NCBI RefSeq assembly: GCF_902635505.1
Contig: NC_045426.1
Coordinates: 599,704,818-599,768,817, forward strand
Source of the DNA: Sarcophilus harrisii
Taxonomy: Eukaryota; Chordata; Mammalia; Dasyuromorphia; Dasyuridae
Length of the DNA stretch: 64,000 nucleotides
Reading direction: 5' to 3'
The notes below the pieces were generated by a model that saw only the letters and a program-made list of their open reading frames with translations, was not told where the DNA came from and made no database searches. Both the position numbers and the translations under genes were made by a program. This document shows, piece by piece, positions 41,360-53,229 of this stretch. The number at the start of each line of letters is the position of its first letter. Position 1 is the stretch's first letter.

Positions 41360-41965
41360 TTCTACCACTTGTTGATTTGTGTAGGTGTATTTTCAGTATG
41401 GGTCAGGAATAGGTATTTAACAAGTATGATTTCTAAGATTTATATGTAATCAATATTAATTTATTAGAATAAAAGACAATGAATTTGGATGTCAAATGAA
41501 ATAAATCTGTTGTTAATAAGAATATATTGCATTAACAGGCCCTGTATAAAGTGTTAGGAATACAGATAAAATCAACAACAACAAAAAAATAATCTTCCTT
41601 AAAAGAAATTGCATTCTACTAAGGGCACATAAAACAAGCTTGAAAATACCCAGAATGGAGTGGAAAGAAATACTCTTCAATGGGGACAATTCCAGAGATA
41701 CAGAAGTAGAACAACAAGTGAAATTAGTTTTGGTTAGGTTTAGCTTCCTCAAATGAATTTTATGGCTAGAAATTTTTCAGTGGGATGACAGTGACAGCTG
41801 GAGGGGTAAGAGTACTTGCAAGTGAGAAGGCCTTTAGATGGGAAGCAAAAAAAAAAAAAAAATTTTTTTGCTTTTAACAATCATCTGAAACAATTATTTA
41901 AAATTCTAATAATGAAAGGTAATGAGATAGAAATGTTGCATTGAGAAACTATGAATGGTCATTTC
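41360..41965. other. Unique non-coding interval
   Basis: No repeat or coding signal recognised, apart from an A16 run near 41848. Confidence 0.45.
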
Positions 41966-44165
41966 AAAACTGAAGAAAATAAGTCACTAAAAATTAGAAC
42001 TGAACAAATGAAAGTTAATGACTTCATGAGACATCAAGACTCAAACAAACCCCCCCCAAATAAATAAATAAATGAATAAATAAGAAAAGAAAAGAAAAAA
42101 TGGAAGAAAATGTAAAACACCTCAATGGAAAAACAACTGACTCAGAAAAATAGATCCTGGAGAGCCAATTTCAGAATTAGTTGATTATCTAAAAAAGAAA
42201 AAAAAAAAAGAGGCTGGAAAATATTTTTTAAGAAACCATCAAAGAAAATTACCCTGATATCCTAGAAGTAGAGGGTAAAATAGCCATTGAAAAAATCCAT
42301 GGATCACCCCAAGAAAGACACCACAAAATGAAAACTCCAAGGAATAATGTAGCTAAATTCCAGAATTATTGGATCAGGGAGAAAATATTGCAAGTAGCCA
42401 GAAAGCAACTTATCAAATATGGAGGAACTATAATAATATTATCAGGACCTAGAAGCTTCCACTTCAAAGGATCAAAGGCCTTGGAATATGATGTTCCTGG
42501 AAGAAAAGAATTGAATTATAATGGAGAATCCACTACCCAGCAAAACTAAGCATTATCTTTTAACAGAAAAGATATTCAATGAAATAGGGGATCTTAAATA
42601 AGATCTTATCAAAGAGATTACAGCATCTCATAACTAGGAAATACACTATGACCAAGTGGAATTTACACCAGAAATTCAGTTATTGTTCAATATCAAGAAA
42701 ACTATTAGCATAATTGATCATGTCAATAACCAAACTAATTTCTATTTGTTATTATTATAAATTCACATAATTTATAATAGATGCAGAAAAAAATTGACAA
42801 AATACACCACCTATTCCTATTAAAATACATTCGAGAGCATAGAAATAAACAGTTTTCCTTAAACTGATAAGTAACAGCTATCTAAAATAATCAGCAAGCA
42901 TTATATATAAGAGGGATACTAGGAATATTTCTAATAAGATCAGGGGTGAAATAAGGATGGCCATTTGTAATAGAAATGGACTTTAGCAATAAGAGGAAAA
43001 ATAGAAGGAAACAAAACTATCACTTTTTGCAGATGATATGATGGTATCTTAGAGAACCAAACAAAAACAACTAGAAACAACAACTTTAGCAAAATTGTAG
43101 AATATAAAATAAACACATATAAATCATCAGCACTTATATGTTAGAAACAGAGCCCAGCAGCAAGACAGAAAGAAAAATTCCATCTCAAATAACTGTAGAT
43201 AATAAAAAATATATTTTGGAGTCTGCCAAGAGAAAGCCAGGAACTATATGAACACAATTAATTGTGTAATTGTGTTCATACAATGCAGTTTTCACACAAA
43301 GTTATATCTAAATGATTGGAAAAAATATCAAGTGCTTACAGGTAGGCTGAGCTAATATAATAAAAATGACAATTTTACCTAAATTAGTCTACTTTTCAGT
43401 ATCATAATAATGCAAGTACAAAGAAATTTCTTTATAGAGCTAGGGAAAAAAATAGCATATTTCATCTAGAACAACTAAACATCAAAATTTTCAATGAAAT
43501 TAATGGTGGGGAGCAATAAATTTGGGCTAGCTGAAGCAAACCTAAAACCATATTAAAAAGCATCAGTCACCTAAACTATTTTGGTTCTACCTAAGAAAAA
43601 GAGTAGCAAATCAGTAGAATAGGTTAGATTCACAAGATACAATAGTCAATGCCTATAGTAATCTAGTGTTTTATGAGCCCAGAGACCACAATTTCTGAAA
43701 TAAGAACCATGTGACAAAAATTGCTGAGAAGATTGGAAAATAGTATGGCAGAAACTAAGCATTGAACAACATCTAGCACTCTATACCAAGATAATATTGA
43801 AATGCTTTCATGATTTAGATATATATGGTAATCCTATAAAACAATTAGAACACGGGACACCTTACCTGTCAAATCTATGGAACATTAAGAATTTATGGCC
43901 AAAGAAGAACTTGAGAACTTATGAAATACAAAAATTGCTAATTTTGGTTATATTAAGCTAAAAAAAAAAAAAAAAAAAAAAAAAGGTTGCATACAAAGAA
44001 AACAAATGCAGCCAAGATTAAAAGGAAAGCAGAAAGCTTAAAAAATGATTTTTACATTCAATCTGATAAAGGCCTCATTTCTAAAAAAATATAGACAACT
44101 CAAATTTAAAAGAATGCAAGCCATTCTCCAATTGATAAATGGTCAAAGGAGATGAGCAGACAATA
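41966..44165 (+). mobile_element. L1/HAL1 ORF1 joined to L1 ORF2 middle
   Basis: 41980-42590 is ORF1. It shows a coiled-coil end, 'aattagttgattatct', 'gaagtagagggtaaaatagcc', 'ccaaggaataatgtagctaaattccagaattattgg' and 'ccttggaatatgatgttcctgg' (frame 42328-42549). At about 42600 it passes straight into the ORF2 reverse-transcriptase region (agagattacagcatctcataac) and runs to about 44160, so the ORF2 start and endonuclease are lost. Frames are broken. A 13-bp hairpin has formed at 43248-43279. Confidence 0.65.
43248..43279. repeat. Perfect 13-bp inverted repeat with 6-base loop
   Basis: atgaacacaatta, then attgtg, then taattgtgttcat. Other L1 copies read atgaacacaattacaaaacac here, so the second arm is an inverted copy of the first added within this copy. 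Confidence 0.9.
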
Positions 44166-46605
44166 GAGAGATGAGCAGAAATAGACAGCAAAACGATGCT
44201 AGTGAGGAACCTCCATGTTCCCCTCTCAGGATCAGACACATCTAACCACAAAATAAAGTAGAAAGAAATTAGGGAGGTTGATAGGAACCTGGAAAATCTA
44301 GAAATGATGGACCGCTATAAAAAACTGAATGGTGATAGAAAGGAATACACATTTTTCTTGGCAGGACATGACATCTACACAAAAATAGACTATGTATTAG
44401 GGCACAAAGAACCTCACAATCAAATGCAAAAAGGCAGAAATTGTAACTGCTTCCTCTTCAGACCACAATATAATTAAAATCATATTCAATAAAGGGCCAG
44501 GAAAATATAAACTAAAAACCAATTGGAGATTAAATAATTTAATTCTAAAGAATGAGTGGGTCAAACAACAAATCACAGAAACAGTCCATAATTTCATCCA
44601 AGAAAATGACAATAAGACAATATGCCACACTATAGGATGCAGCCAAACTACATAAAAAAAAAATACAGAAAGAGGAGATCAATGAATTAGGCATGCGACT
44701 TAAAAAGCTAGAAAAAGAACAAATTAAAAACCCCTAATTAAATACCAAATTAGAAATTTTGACACTCAAAGGAGAGATTAATAAAATAGAAACTAAGAAA
44801 ATTACTGAATATAATAAAAATGATAATTCTGCCTAAATTAGTCTACTTATTCAGTTCCAGATAATCAAACTGCCAAAACATTATTTTATAAAACTAGAAA
44901 AAACAATAACAAAATTGATCTGAAAGAACAAAAGGTCAAGAATTTCGAGGAAATTAATGAAAAAAATACAAAGGATGCTGGTTTAGCAGTACCAAACCTA
45001 AAACTGTATTATATAGCTGCAGTCATCAAACTATTTGGTACTGGCTAAGAAATAGAGTGGTGGATCAGTGGAATAAATTAGAAATACAAGACACAATAAT
45101 CAAAGCCCATAGCAATCTAGTATTTGATAAACTTCCAAACTCCATCTTCTGGAATAAGAATTCATTTTTTCTCAAAAATTGCTAGAAAAACTGGAAAATA
45201 ATGTGACAAACTTGGCTTAGACATACATCTCACACTCTATATCAAAATAAGGTTAAAATGTCTTTATGGCCAAATCACAAGGAAGGCTGGGGCGGGGCAG
45301 GTGGCCCCCCAAGCTGGTGATTTTCTCCACTCCAGGTCTGGAATGGGGGAGCAAGATGCCTTTGCTCTGAGCCTCATGGTGCTGGCAGTCTGTGGGGCTG
45401 GCCCTCTCCTCAGTCACGGTCCCCATTTCTACTGGGACTGAGGAGATGTGCCATTCTCTTGCGCCAGAAGGTGCGTGATGCTTCCCCACCCCTTGGGAAG
45501 TGGCTTTTTTCTCCCCTCTCCTCCCCACTTGGGGCCCGGACTCAAGAGTCCTGAGTTTTCCACTGGTGTTTGAACCACAGTAATAGGGCTGGGTGGAGGG
45601 GTGGGAAGACCGTCATGCTAAGAGGTGCAGAACCTCCCTCTGCCTGGCTAGCCCTTCTTTTGGGCAGCAGAGATGGACCACCTGGGAGGATCTTTCTGCC
45701 CACATCCTCCCAAGGAAGGAAAGGTTGGGGGGACCAAGATGGCATCACTAGATAGAAACACACCCCTTACTGCAGACACTAGCCCCTCCCCCAAACCAGA
45801 AGCATCAACTGCCTGGAGGGGGGACACCTCCTGCTGTCCCAGCAGCCCACTGAGGCCAGGGGCCCACAAAATACAAGAACAGGGCCTCATTGACTTGAGG
45901 GAGCAACGTGGAATCCCTTCTTTACCCCTCAAACCCCTTTTTCACACTGTATGTTCTGTATACATCAATACAGTTTTAAATGGAAGCCCAGCTCTCCCCT
46001 CTCCCAGCCCATGATTTGGTCACAAAGGACGATAACAAAAAAAAATTGGGAGAACAAAGCATAATTTACCCATCAGTTATTTGAAAAAGGCAGGAATTTA
46101 TGATCAAAGAATTAGATAACATTATGAAAGGCAAAATGGACAACTTTGATTTCATTAAATTAAAAAGGGTTTGCACAAACTAATCCAACAGAAATAAGAT
46201 TAAAAGGGAAGTACAAAGCTGGGGAAAATCTTTACAGTCAGTATTTCTGATAAAGGTCTGTGTCAAATTGATAAGAATATAAGTCATTCTCCATTTGATA
46301 ACTAGAATATATCAATAGACAATTTTCAGATGACTAAATTAAAGCCATTTATAGTTATATAAAAATGCTCTAAATCACTACTGATTTGAAAAATGCAAAT
46401 TAAAACAACTCTGAGGTACTATCTCCTATCTCTCAGATTGGCTAAGATGACAGAAAATGACAATGATAAATGTTGGAAGGGAAGTGAGAAAACTGGGACA
46501 CTAATGCACTGTTGGTGGAATTGTGGAATGATCCAACCATCCTGAAGAATAATCTGAAACTATGCACAAAGGGCTATTGACATAATAATTCCATAAAGAA
46601 TGACA
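44166..46605 (+). mobile_element. L1 ORF2 relic carrying a GC-rich insert
   Basis: 44166 starts in the endonuclease part (gagcagaaatagacagcaaa). Near 44810 there is a jump into the reverse-transcriptase part (ataataaaaatgataattctgcc). It is interrupted at 45261-46010 and resumes with 'atgatttggtcacaaaggacgataac', the expected continuation of 'aaggttaaaatg'. It runs to about 46605. Confidence 0.65.
45261..46010. other. GC-rich foreign insert, origin unknown
   Basis: About 750 bases of GC-rich, non-repetitive sequence inside an AT-rich L1. It resembles mammalian mRNA 3'UTR. Short frames on both strands (61-113 codons) show no domain. On the minus strand the last bases include cataaag near 45263-45269, a possible polyadenylation hexamer. 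There is no poly(A) and no clear direct repeat. The left edge tctttatggccaaatcac is nearly an inverted copy of the L1 just right of the insert (tgatttggtcacaaagg, 46012-46028). It may be a 3'UTR processed pseudogene or a filler from break repair. Confidence 0.6.
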
Positions 46606-46649
46606 ATATTAAAAAACATAAAATTAATCAATATAGTGTTGAGTTTTCA

Positions 46650-46790
46650 TAGTATTTTAAATTTAGATCTTTTTTTACAAATAAGAAACTATAGCTCTAA
46701 GTTGTTAAGTAAGTTCCTCATGGTCAAAGATGGAATAAGTGGCATAGATGGGATTTGAACCAAAGACATCTAATAACTCATTTTTGTTTG
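46650..46790 (+). repeat. MIR fragment
   Basis: 'tttacaaataagaaactatagctctaag', then 'taagtaagttcctcatggtcaaagat' and 'gggatttgaacc' follow the MIR order (gaggaaactgaggc... aagtcacttgcccaaggtcac... ggatttgaacc). Confidence 0.7.
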
Positions 46791-47029
46791 TTTATTTTTC
46801 CACTTGTATGTGTGGACTTAATTGAAATAATCTTAAAACATGGTGAACTCCTTAAAGTAAAGAGTTAATAACTTATATGAGCAAAATTGGTACATTAGAC
46901 ATGTTGATTTGATGAATTATTTGCCCTGTTATTTGTTTCAAGATATGGTAATACTGAATGTAGTAAAGTCTATTGTTAGGAATTGAAATTGAAAGAAGGA
47001 TAGCAATAGTTTTAACAAAAATAATAACA

Positions 47030-47265
47030 ACAATACCAGGTAATATTTATATGGTACAGTATTTTTCAACAAATTTTTCTTGTTATCTTATTTACTTTTC
47101 ACAGTAACCCCACCACAGAGGTGTTATTATCATTTCCCATATATGGATGAGGAAATTGAGACTGGGAAAGGTAATGCAACTTTCCTAGAGTCAAAAAACT
47201 AAGTTTTTGAGGTGGGTGGTAGGACTTAGATCTTCCTGACTCCAAGTCCAAGACTCCATTCATCA
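47030..47265 (+). repeat. MIR/CORE-type SINE
   Basis: 'ataataacaataccag', 'cttttcacagtaacccc', 'gaggtgttattatcatttcccatatatggatgaggaaattgagac' and 'agatcttcctgactccaagtcc' are ordered as in the CORE-SINE family. Confidence 0.75.
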
Positions 47266-47639
47266 AGGAAGGACCAATATTACATTTTACAAAATGATTC
47301 TTGGAAGGACCCAAGAAAGAGCAAAAGTGGTTCTATAGAGCATGATTCACTCTGATTTTGCTGTGTGTTGACTTAAAATGACATTTGTTTAAATGATAAA
47401 ATGTTCTTTAGAGGTTAGTTGTTTCAAGAATGTCAGCCTGATAACTTCTTTGCCCATTTACAATATTGCTGCATTTTAAAATAAGATATTATTTTTAAAG
47501 TCAAGACCTTTGGTTACCATAATAGAAAGTTCTGGCAGGTGTGGGATATGTTATAAGAAATGCTGGGATAGATGATTTCCAAAGTCATTTTGAACTTGAA
47601 TATACTAGCTTTTGAAATTTGAGTATTTGAACAAGTATC
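47266..47639. other. Non-coding interval, nothing recognised
   Basis: Unique AT-rich sequence without coding signal. Confidence 0.5.
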
Positions 47640-47880
47640 TGAAATTGGCTAGCCAGGAAGCACAATAAATAGGGTATCAGGCCTCAGAATCAAGAAAACT
47701 CATCTTCCTGAGTTCATATTTGATCTCAAACACTTACTAGCTTTGTAACCCCAGGCAAGTCATGTAATCCTATTTGCTTCTGTTTTCTCATCTGTATAAT
47801 GAACTGCAGAAGAAAAGGCAAACTACTCCAGTATCTTTGGCAAAAAATAAAATAGAATAAAACAAAAAAACAAAAAAACA
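47640..47880 (+). repeat. tRNA-type marsupial SINE
   Basis: 'tcctgagttcatatttgatctcaaacacttactagctttgtaaccccaggcaagtcat' followed by 'ctcatctgtataatgaactgcagaagaaaaggcaaactactccagtatctttgg' matches the well-known marsupial SINE from its left arm to its 3' end. It ends in an A-rich tail and is followed by a CA repeat. Confidence 0.85.
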
Positions 47881-47947
47881 GCTTAAATACAGTCCCAAAG
47901 ATTCAGATAAAACTGAAACAACTGAACAAAAACAACAGAGGAGCTAA

Positions 47948-47951
47948 AACA

Positions 47952-48000
<49 letters not shown>

Positions 48001-48012
48001 ACCCCACACACA
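47948..48012. repeat. (CA)n microsatellite
   Basis: About 30 CA units with small interruptions, near a SINE tail. The Val-Cys repeat frame on the minus strand is an artefact of it. Confidence 0.95.
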
Positions 48013-49175
48013 CTCAGCAAGTGGCTGTTGACATACCTGTCATATTCTGCACAAGGATTTGAAACCCTACTTTCCTGTTTTCCTGACATAAACTTTTGCA
48101 AGGTATTTTCCCTGTAAGATTAAATGGGCTCACTAATCAAGACAGAAGAAAAAAATGGGAGTTCCAACCATTCTGATCAGTTGGCCTTTAAATTCCTCAT
48201 AAAAGAAAATCAAACCAATTATTTAAATTGACACATCTTTCATCATATCATTCATGTTTATCATGTTTAACAAAACATAGCTGAATTCCATTATGAAGGC
48301 AATGCAATGGGAGAAGGGGTAGAGGTTGAAGCCCTTTAAAAAGGAGTTGAGTAAATAAAACTATCAGTGAATTATAATCTCATCATAAGTTTTGATTCTC
48401 AGTTGGGTCTGTGACTGAAGAATGCTTGAACAGTTCTTTGCACAGTTAATTCTAGAGTTAAGAATATTGGCACTGATTGTTATGCACAGAGCAGTTTAGA
48501 TTAAACAAATACTTAGAAAAAATAGAAAGTAATCATGTTTTTGCTCTGTTAACTTAAGGATAAATAATTTAAAAATAAAAAAAGAATTTCTCAACTCTCT
48601 AATTTCCAGTGACAGATTTAGTAGTTAATAGTCATTACACAAAGAACCTGAGATTGTACCATGGTTACTACAGAAAGAAATGCTGAAGTAGGCCATTTAT
48701 ATTATAATTAGCTTCCTAACTTCCTTTTCTTAATGCATTAATATTTTTAAGATGATAATGTTGCATATTATAAACATAAGAATGAAGAAGTATATAGCTT
48801 GGCTAATTGTATAAGGAAATAAATTTACTTCCATAGTATGCATTTAATCTACATATTGAGTCTGGTAATATTATATTATTTTTGCTCTATTTGATTAGTT
48901 TTCCACAAACAGCTATAGAGAAAAATAGAGGTAGACAGAAGAAAACTAAATAAAGTAACTGAATTTAGAGTAATCATTACAAAAACAAATACTGAGGGAT
49001 ATTGGTCAAGCCATTTTAAGCACAATGTGTCATAGCATTTGGATTATTTTGTGCCTATATTAGTTGCTGTATTCCTAAGGTAACATTAAATCTTTTATCA
49101 CTCTGTACCTAGAAATTCAGCTGATTTAGCTCACAAATACACAAGGCAGTTTCTAATCTATGTTGGAATCAGTGT
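48013..49175. other. Unique non-coding interval
   Basis: No repeat or coding signal recognised. Confidence 0.5.
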
Positions 49176-49320
49176 GGTTGTTAAACAGTCATTCAACAAA
49201 TATTCAACTGCTTACTATGTACCAGATAGTCTTATAAGGGATTAAAAGAAAGACAAAAGAATGGCTCCTGCCCACAAGTTGCTTATAATCTAGTAGGGAA
49301 AGGTTATACTAAAAGAAGTT
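49176..49320 (+). repeat. Mammalian SINE/LINE-tail repeat
   Basis: 'cattcaacaaatattcaactgcttactatgtaccagatagt' then 'cctgcccacaagttgcttataatctagtaggg' is the familiar 'caacaaatatttattaagcacctactatgtgccag ... gccctcaaggagcttacaatctagtgggg' pattern. The family name is uncertain. Confidence 0.6.
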
Positions 49321-49589
49321 GACAATGAAAGAGAAGAGAAGGAAAGAAGGAAGGAAGTACTTGACTTAGAGGATATAATGAAGTTCTTTAGGCAGGTGAG
49401 TAATGAGTAATGAATATCTGCCCTGAGCAATGTCCTCAAAGAGATGTTATTGGAGCAGCTCTGGTGTCAACTATAGTATCTTCAGTCAGAAGGGGTAAAG
49501 GGGAGGCAGGAGGTACTGAGGAAGTATGAATTTCATATATGCTTTTATTTGGAGAGAAAATGAGTTTTTAGAAAAAATGATGAAATCTA

Positions 49590-49762
49590 TGTGAGCAGTT
49601 ATGGTACAATGGAAAGAAGATTGGTCATTGAAACATAGGTCTTGAATCCTGAAATCATCACTTACTACCTGTGTGTCCTTGAGTAAAGGTCACATCACTT
49701 ATCCCTTATCCACACATATTACTTACTCTTTCTGGGACTTTCTGCTTCCTTATATGTAATAT

Positions 49763-49821
<59 letters not shown>

Positions 49822-49870
49822 AATATAAGATGACCACTAAATTCCATTACAGTTTTAAATCTAATCCCAT
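49590..49870 (+). repeat. tRNA-type marsupial SINE with (TA)n inside
   Basis: 'tggtacaatggaaagaagattgg', 'atcacttactacctgtgtgtccttgag' and the end 'gatgaccactaaattccattacagttttaaatcta' are SINE blocks in order. A TA microsatellite (49757-49819) has expanded at the 'aaaatgagg' site. Confidence 0.7.
49757..49819. repeat. (TA)n microsatellite
   Basis: About 30 TA units within the SINE. Confidence 0.95.
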
Positions 49871-50129
49871 AACTCTTCCATCTGGCTAATAAAATACCTT
49901 TAATTGGTAAAAATGGCTAAATAATGCAGAGAAATAATGTAGTAACAAACCTAGAAATCAATATTTTATTCCATTCAAAAACTATTTTGTAGATATAACT
50001 AGCTAAGGAATAAATAAGAATATAATAAATAAATTAATATATCATAATTATAAAAAGATCCAGAATAAGTATAGTAAGATAAAAATAGATTTGTGCTATT
50101 TATTTATATCCTATTTCAGATAATTTGTC

Positions 50130-50230
50130 ATATTTCTGGGCTTCATATTCTTAATCTGGAAAGTGATGAAATTGTATAAGATCATTCTATACTCCCTTCT
50201 AGTTCTAAAACCTGTCATAATCTGTATTAT
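50130..50230 (+). repeat. SINE 3' tail fragment
   Basis: 'gggcttcatattcttaatctggaaagtgatgaaattgtataagatcattctatactcccttctagttctaaaac' resembles the 3' part of the marsupial SINE (ctcatctgtaaaatgagggggttggactagatga...tcccttccagctctaaa). Confidence 0.6.
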
Positions 50231-50464
50231 GAAAGAAAATGTCTTACAAAACTGATGGATTACATCCTCAAATCTTTCTTTTATCCAAAATCTAGTTTTC
50301 AATGAATTAAACTTTAAAAAGATATGAAATATATGATGATTGTTATTAAGTCAGATGTATCCTCTCTACTTACCTAGGAACTATATGGTTCTATGTATTC
50401 ATTAGTTATACTGTTAGAGAACAAATGAGCTTTTCTCTATATATAACATTTCATCTGCCATCTT

Positions 50465-50625
50465 CAATTTTTTTTATGGACCATCTCTGGAATGTTCTCC
50501 TGTGTTTTTTTTTTTTTTTCTCTCTCTCTTAGAACTCTTGACTGACTTCAAGATTCATCTCAAGTGTTCCCTCTTAATATTAACTGATTTCATTAGTTGT
50601 TAGTGCCTGACCCTACCACATTTGG
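50465..50625 (+). repeat. L2 LINE 3' fragment
   Basis: 'accatctctggaatgttctcctgtg', 'cttcaagattcatctcaagtgttccctc' and 'gttagtgcctgaccc' recall the L2 3' end (tggaatgctcttcctcc... cttcaagactcagctcaaatgtcacctcc). Confidence 0.6.
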
Positions 50626-50859
50626 TAATGAATAGGGCTACTGTATTTATTAACAAGTTGCAATATATAATAAATAGGGAACTATGAATGACATTATGAG
50701 AGAATGATGGAAAAAGAAGAGTTGGTTGCATGGTATAAGTGAAGAATAACAGTAGGCAGTGGAAACTACTGTATCAACTGATGACCTTTCACTTTTTGAA
50801 GAAAGTGAGGGAAGGCTCAAGTTTACTGCGTGCATGCTCTGTGTCAAACTCATTAGAAG

Positions 50860-51722
50860 ATAATATTAAATATTTCAAGAGTTGTTTTCTTCAATTTTTG
50901 TGCTTCCTTTTGCAAGGTTTTGGTTTTCCCCCAAAACTTTTCATAATTCTCATGCAATACTTTTATTTTCCCCCATTTTTCTTTTATCTTTCTTTTAAGA
51001 TTTTTTTTTTTTAACTCTGAAGACAGCCTTTTGAACTGAAGACACTCATAGCCCACTTTGAGGCTACATGCATTTTGCCTTTGCTGCCCTCTTCTGGATT
51101 TGTGCTCTAATCTTCCCTGTCTCCATAGTAGTTTACTATGGTCAGTGCTCTTTTTGCTTTTTTGCTCATTTTTGAAGACTGAATCTCAGGGCCCAGGGGA
51201 GATTGGTCCAACCTTCCTCTTCAGGATGACAGAGGTTTCTCACAGACTGTGCTTGAGCTGGTGCTGCACAACCTCCCCCTGTGTTGAGTGGCCTGGCCAA
51301 GACCTGCCTGTTATGCTGGGGTTTAGAGTTTAATAATGCTCATTATTCGTTTTCTGTAGTTGTGTTTGAGGCCTTAGAGCTGACCTGGTCTTTTGAACCA
51401 AGAAAGAATAAGCAATGCTACTTAATTTTGGCTAAGAGCCTCTGGCTAGATTCCTTGTGCAGAGCCTCCCCACACCAGGTTTCTACAGGCTGGTCCTCCC
51501 CGAGTTATACTTGTGGTGGGACAAGTTCCCCTCTGTCAAATTGACAGACATTTCCTAAAATCCTTCTAACATATTTTAACCTGAAAAATTATTGCACAAT
51601 GAATGTTTGTGGGTCTGCCACTCTAAAATCCATTCAGAAGACTGATCCAGTGTTGATTTGGGGGACACTTGGGAGAGCTCAGGCAAGGTCCTGTCTATTC
51701 TCTTTCATCTTGGCTCTGCCCT
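50860..51722 (-). mobile_element. L1 5' end (5'UTR and ORF1 start) without its 3' part
   Basis: The minus strand starts at about 51722 with the L1 5' end (gggcagagccaagatg) and carries about 650 bases of 5'UTR. ORF1 coiled-coil sequence (50880-51000) follows, and the match stops near 50860. L1 insertions usually lose the 5' end, so a copy holding only the 5' end points to later deletion. Open frames here (51058-51333, 51281-51544) are 5'UTR shadows. Confidence 0.65.
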
Positions 51723-52360
51723 GCACTGTTAAACATTTCAAAATACAGTAAGATAAAAATGTGCTAAAATTGTAAGCACTGGAAAAATTACCATTTAATT
51801 GAAATCACAACTTAGTCTGATCATTTAAATTTCTTTACATGTCCATATGTTGTTCCTTGATATGTGATGAGTCTGTTTTATTTTTTAGTCAGCCATGTCT
51901 TTGATGATGCCCTCTCCAATATTTAGGGTCCAATATATTGTAATACAAGTTATTACATTACATACATTAATATACACAATATTTACAGTAGATTTTTTTT
52001 CAAGTTTTCTAGGCTTGAATAGTCCCTTGAATAAATCTTTCTAGTCCCTTGAATAAATTAATATAGATTTCATTACTACAAATTATCTGGACCATCTTCA
52101 CAGAGAAAGAGAAAGTGACATATTTTCCAACATTTCATTTCAAACTTTAAGCAAATGTCCATCCTTTAAACTGTACAGAAGAAACAAAATAAATAAAATC
52201 AATATTCATTAGTATGTGCTTAACACTAAGTCATTATGTGCCCAAAGTAAGTGCGTACATGGAACTTGTATAAAACCCCAGACTACAACACATCATAGGT
52301 GGGTCTCACAAAAACTAAATGTAGGTGCTCATATATTCCTTTTCCATTTCAAAAATGATT
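51723..52360. other. Unique non-coding interval
   Basis: No repeat or coding signal recognised. Confidence 0.5.
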
Positions 52361-53060
52361 TTTCTGGGACTTGTTTTCTTTTTGCATTTTATTAAATCTT
52401 TTAATGAGTTACATGCCTTTTCCAAGCCGTCATGCAAAGTTTTCCTTTCTCCATTTTTCTTCTAGCTCTCTTTTGAGATCATTTTTTTAAGTTAGGATCT
52501 GCTTTTAGGGCAAGGGAGGTTTTTCAAGCTTTTTCTACAAGTGGGGAAGTGGCCTTGGCTGCACTGGGATTGTGCTGACTCACTCCCAGAGCTGGGTGGG
52601 AGTGGCCAGGTCCCGTGAGACTCTGGCAGTTCAGGGTACACTCTTTACGTTTTGTATTTATGTTGGATGTTTTATAACTTCTCTGCTGATCTACTGGCTT
52701 TCATCCATGGCAGAGCAGCCAACAGTGCTGTACATTCCTCCTTGTAGATTCTCCTCAGGACAGAGCCTGCACTGCCCCACAGAAACCTCACCCTCCCCCA
52801 GGACCACACAGTGTGTGCTGGTGTCCATGCTCTGACTGCCTGCCTGTGCCTGGCCACTTCCCTCCATGCTCAACTGAAACATACCTTTTCTGGGGATCTT
52901 CAAAATTATCTTTTGCTGGTAATTTGCTGCCCTCCCAATATTTGTAAGATTCTGCTGGTCCTGAACGAATTCAAAGGCTGAATTTGCTAATTAGTTGAGG
53001 GTCCTGGGAGAAAATGGGAAAGAAGCATGTCACCTTTCTGCCATTTTGGCTCTCCTTCCC
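52361..53060 (-). mobile_element. Second L1 5' end on minus strand
   Basis: Ends at about 53060 with the reversed 5' start (ctgccattttggctctcc, that is gagccaaaatggcag). It carries a 5'UTR different from that at 50860-51722, and reversed ORF1 coiled-coil sequence at 52370-52490. The two represent different L1 lineages. Confidence 0.65.
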
Positions 53061-53229
53061 AAAATATCCTTTTACAAAAAGAAAATCCATTTATTTACAT
53101 ACTGTTTTCAGCCTGGTTTCAAAGTATACTTGCAGAATGTACACAAAGAGAGATTAAATGACCTTTGGTAAAGAATTAAAGAATAGATATTAGCACTGGA
53201 ATAGAATTTAAGGATCACCTTATCCAAGT

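Noticed and set aside
45253-46014. Protein-coding gene in the GC-rich insert
   Set aside because: Frames of similar length lie on both strands, without domains or a shared start. A UTR-like origin is more likely.
47883-48101. 72-codon cysteine-valine repeat protein
   Set aside because: It is the translation of a CA microsatellite.
50739-51544. Host exons at 50739-51014, 51058-51333 and 51281-51544
   Set aside because: The sequence is reversed L1 ORF1 and 5'UTR, ending at an L1 5' start.
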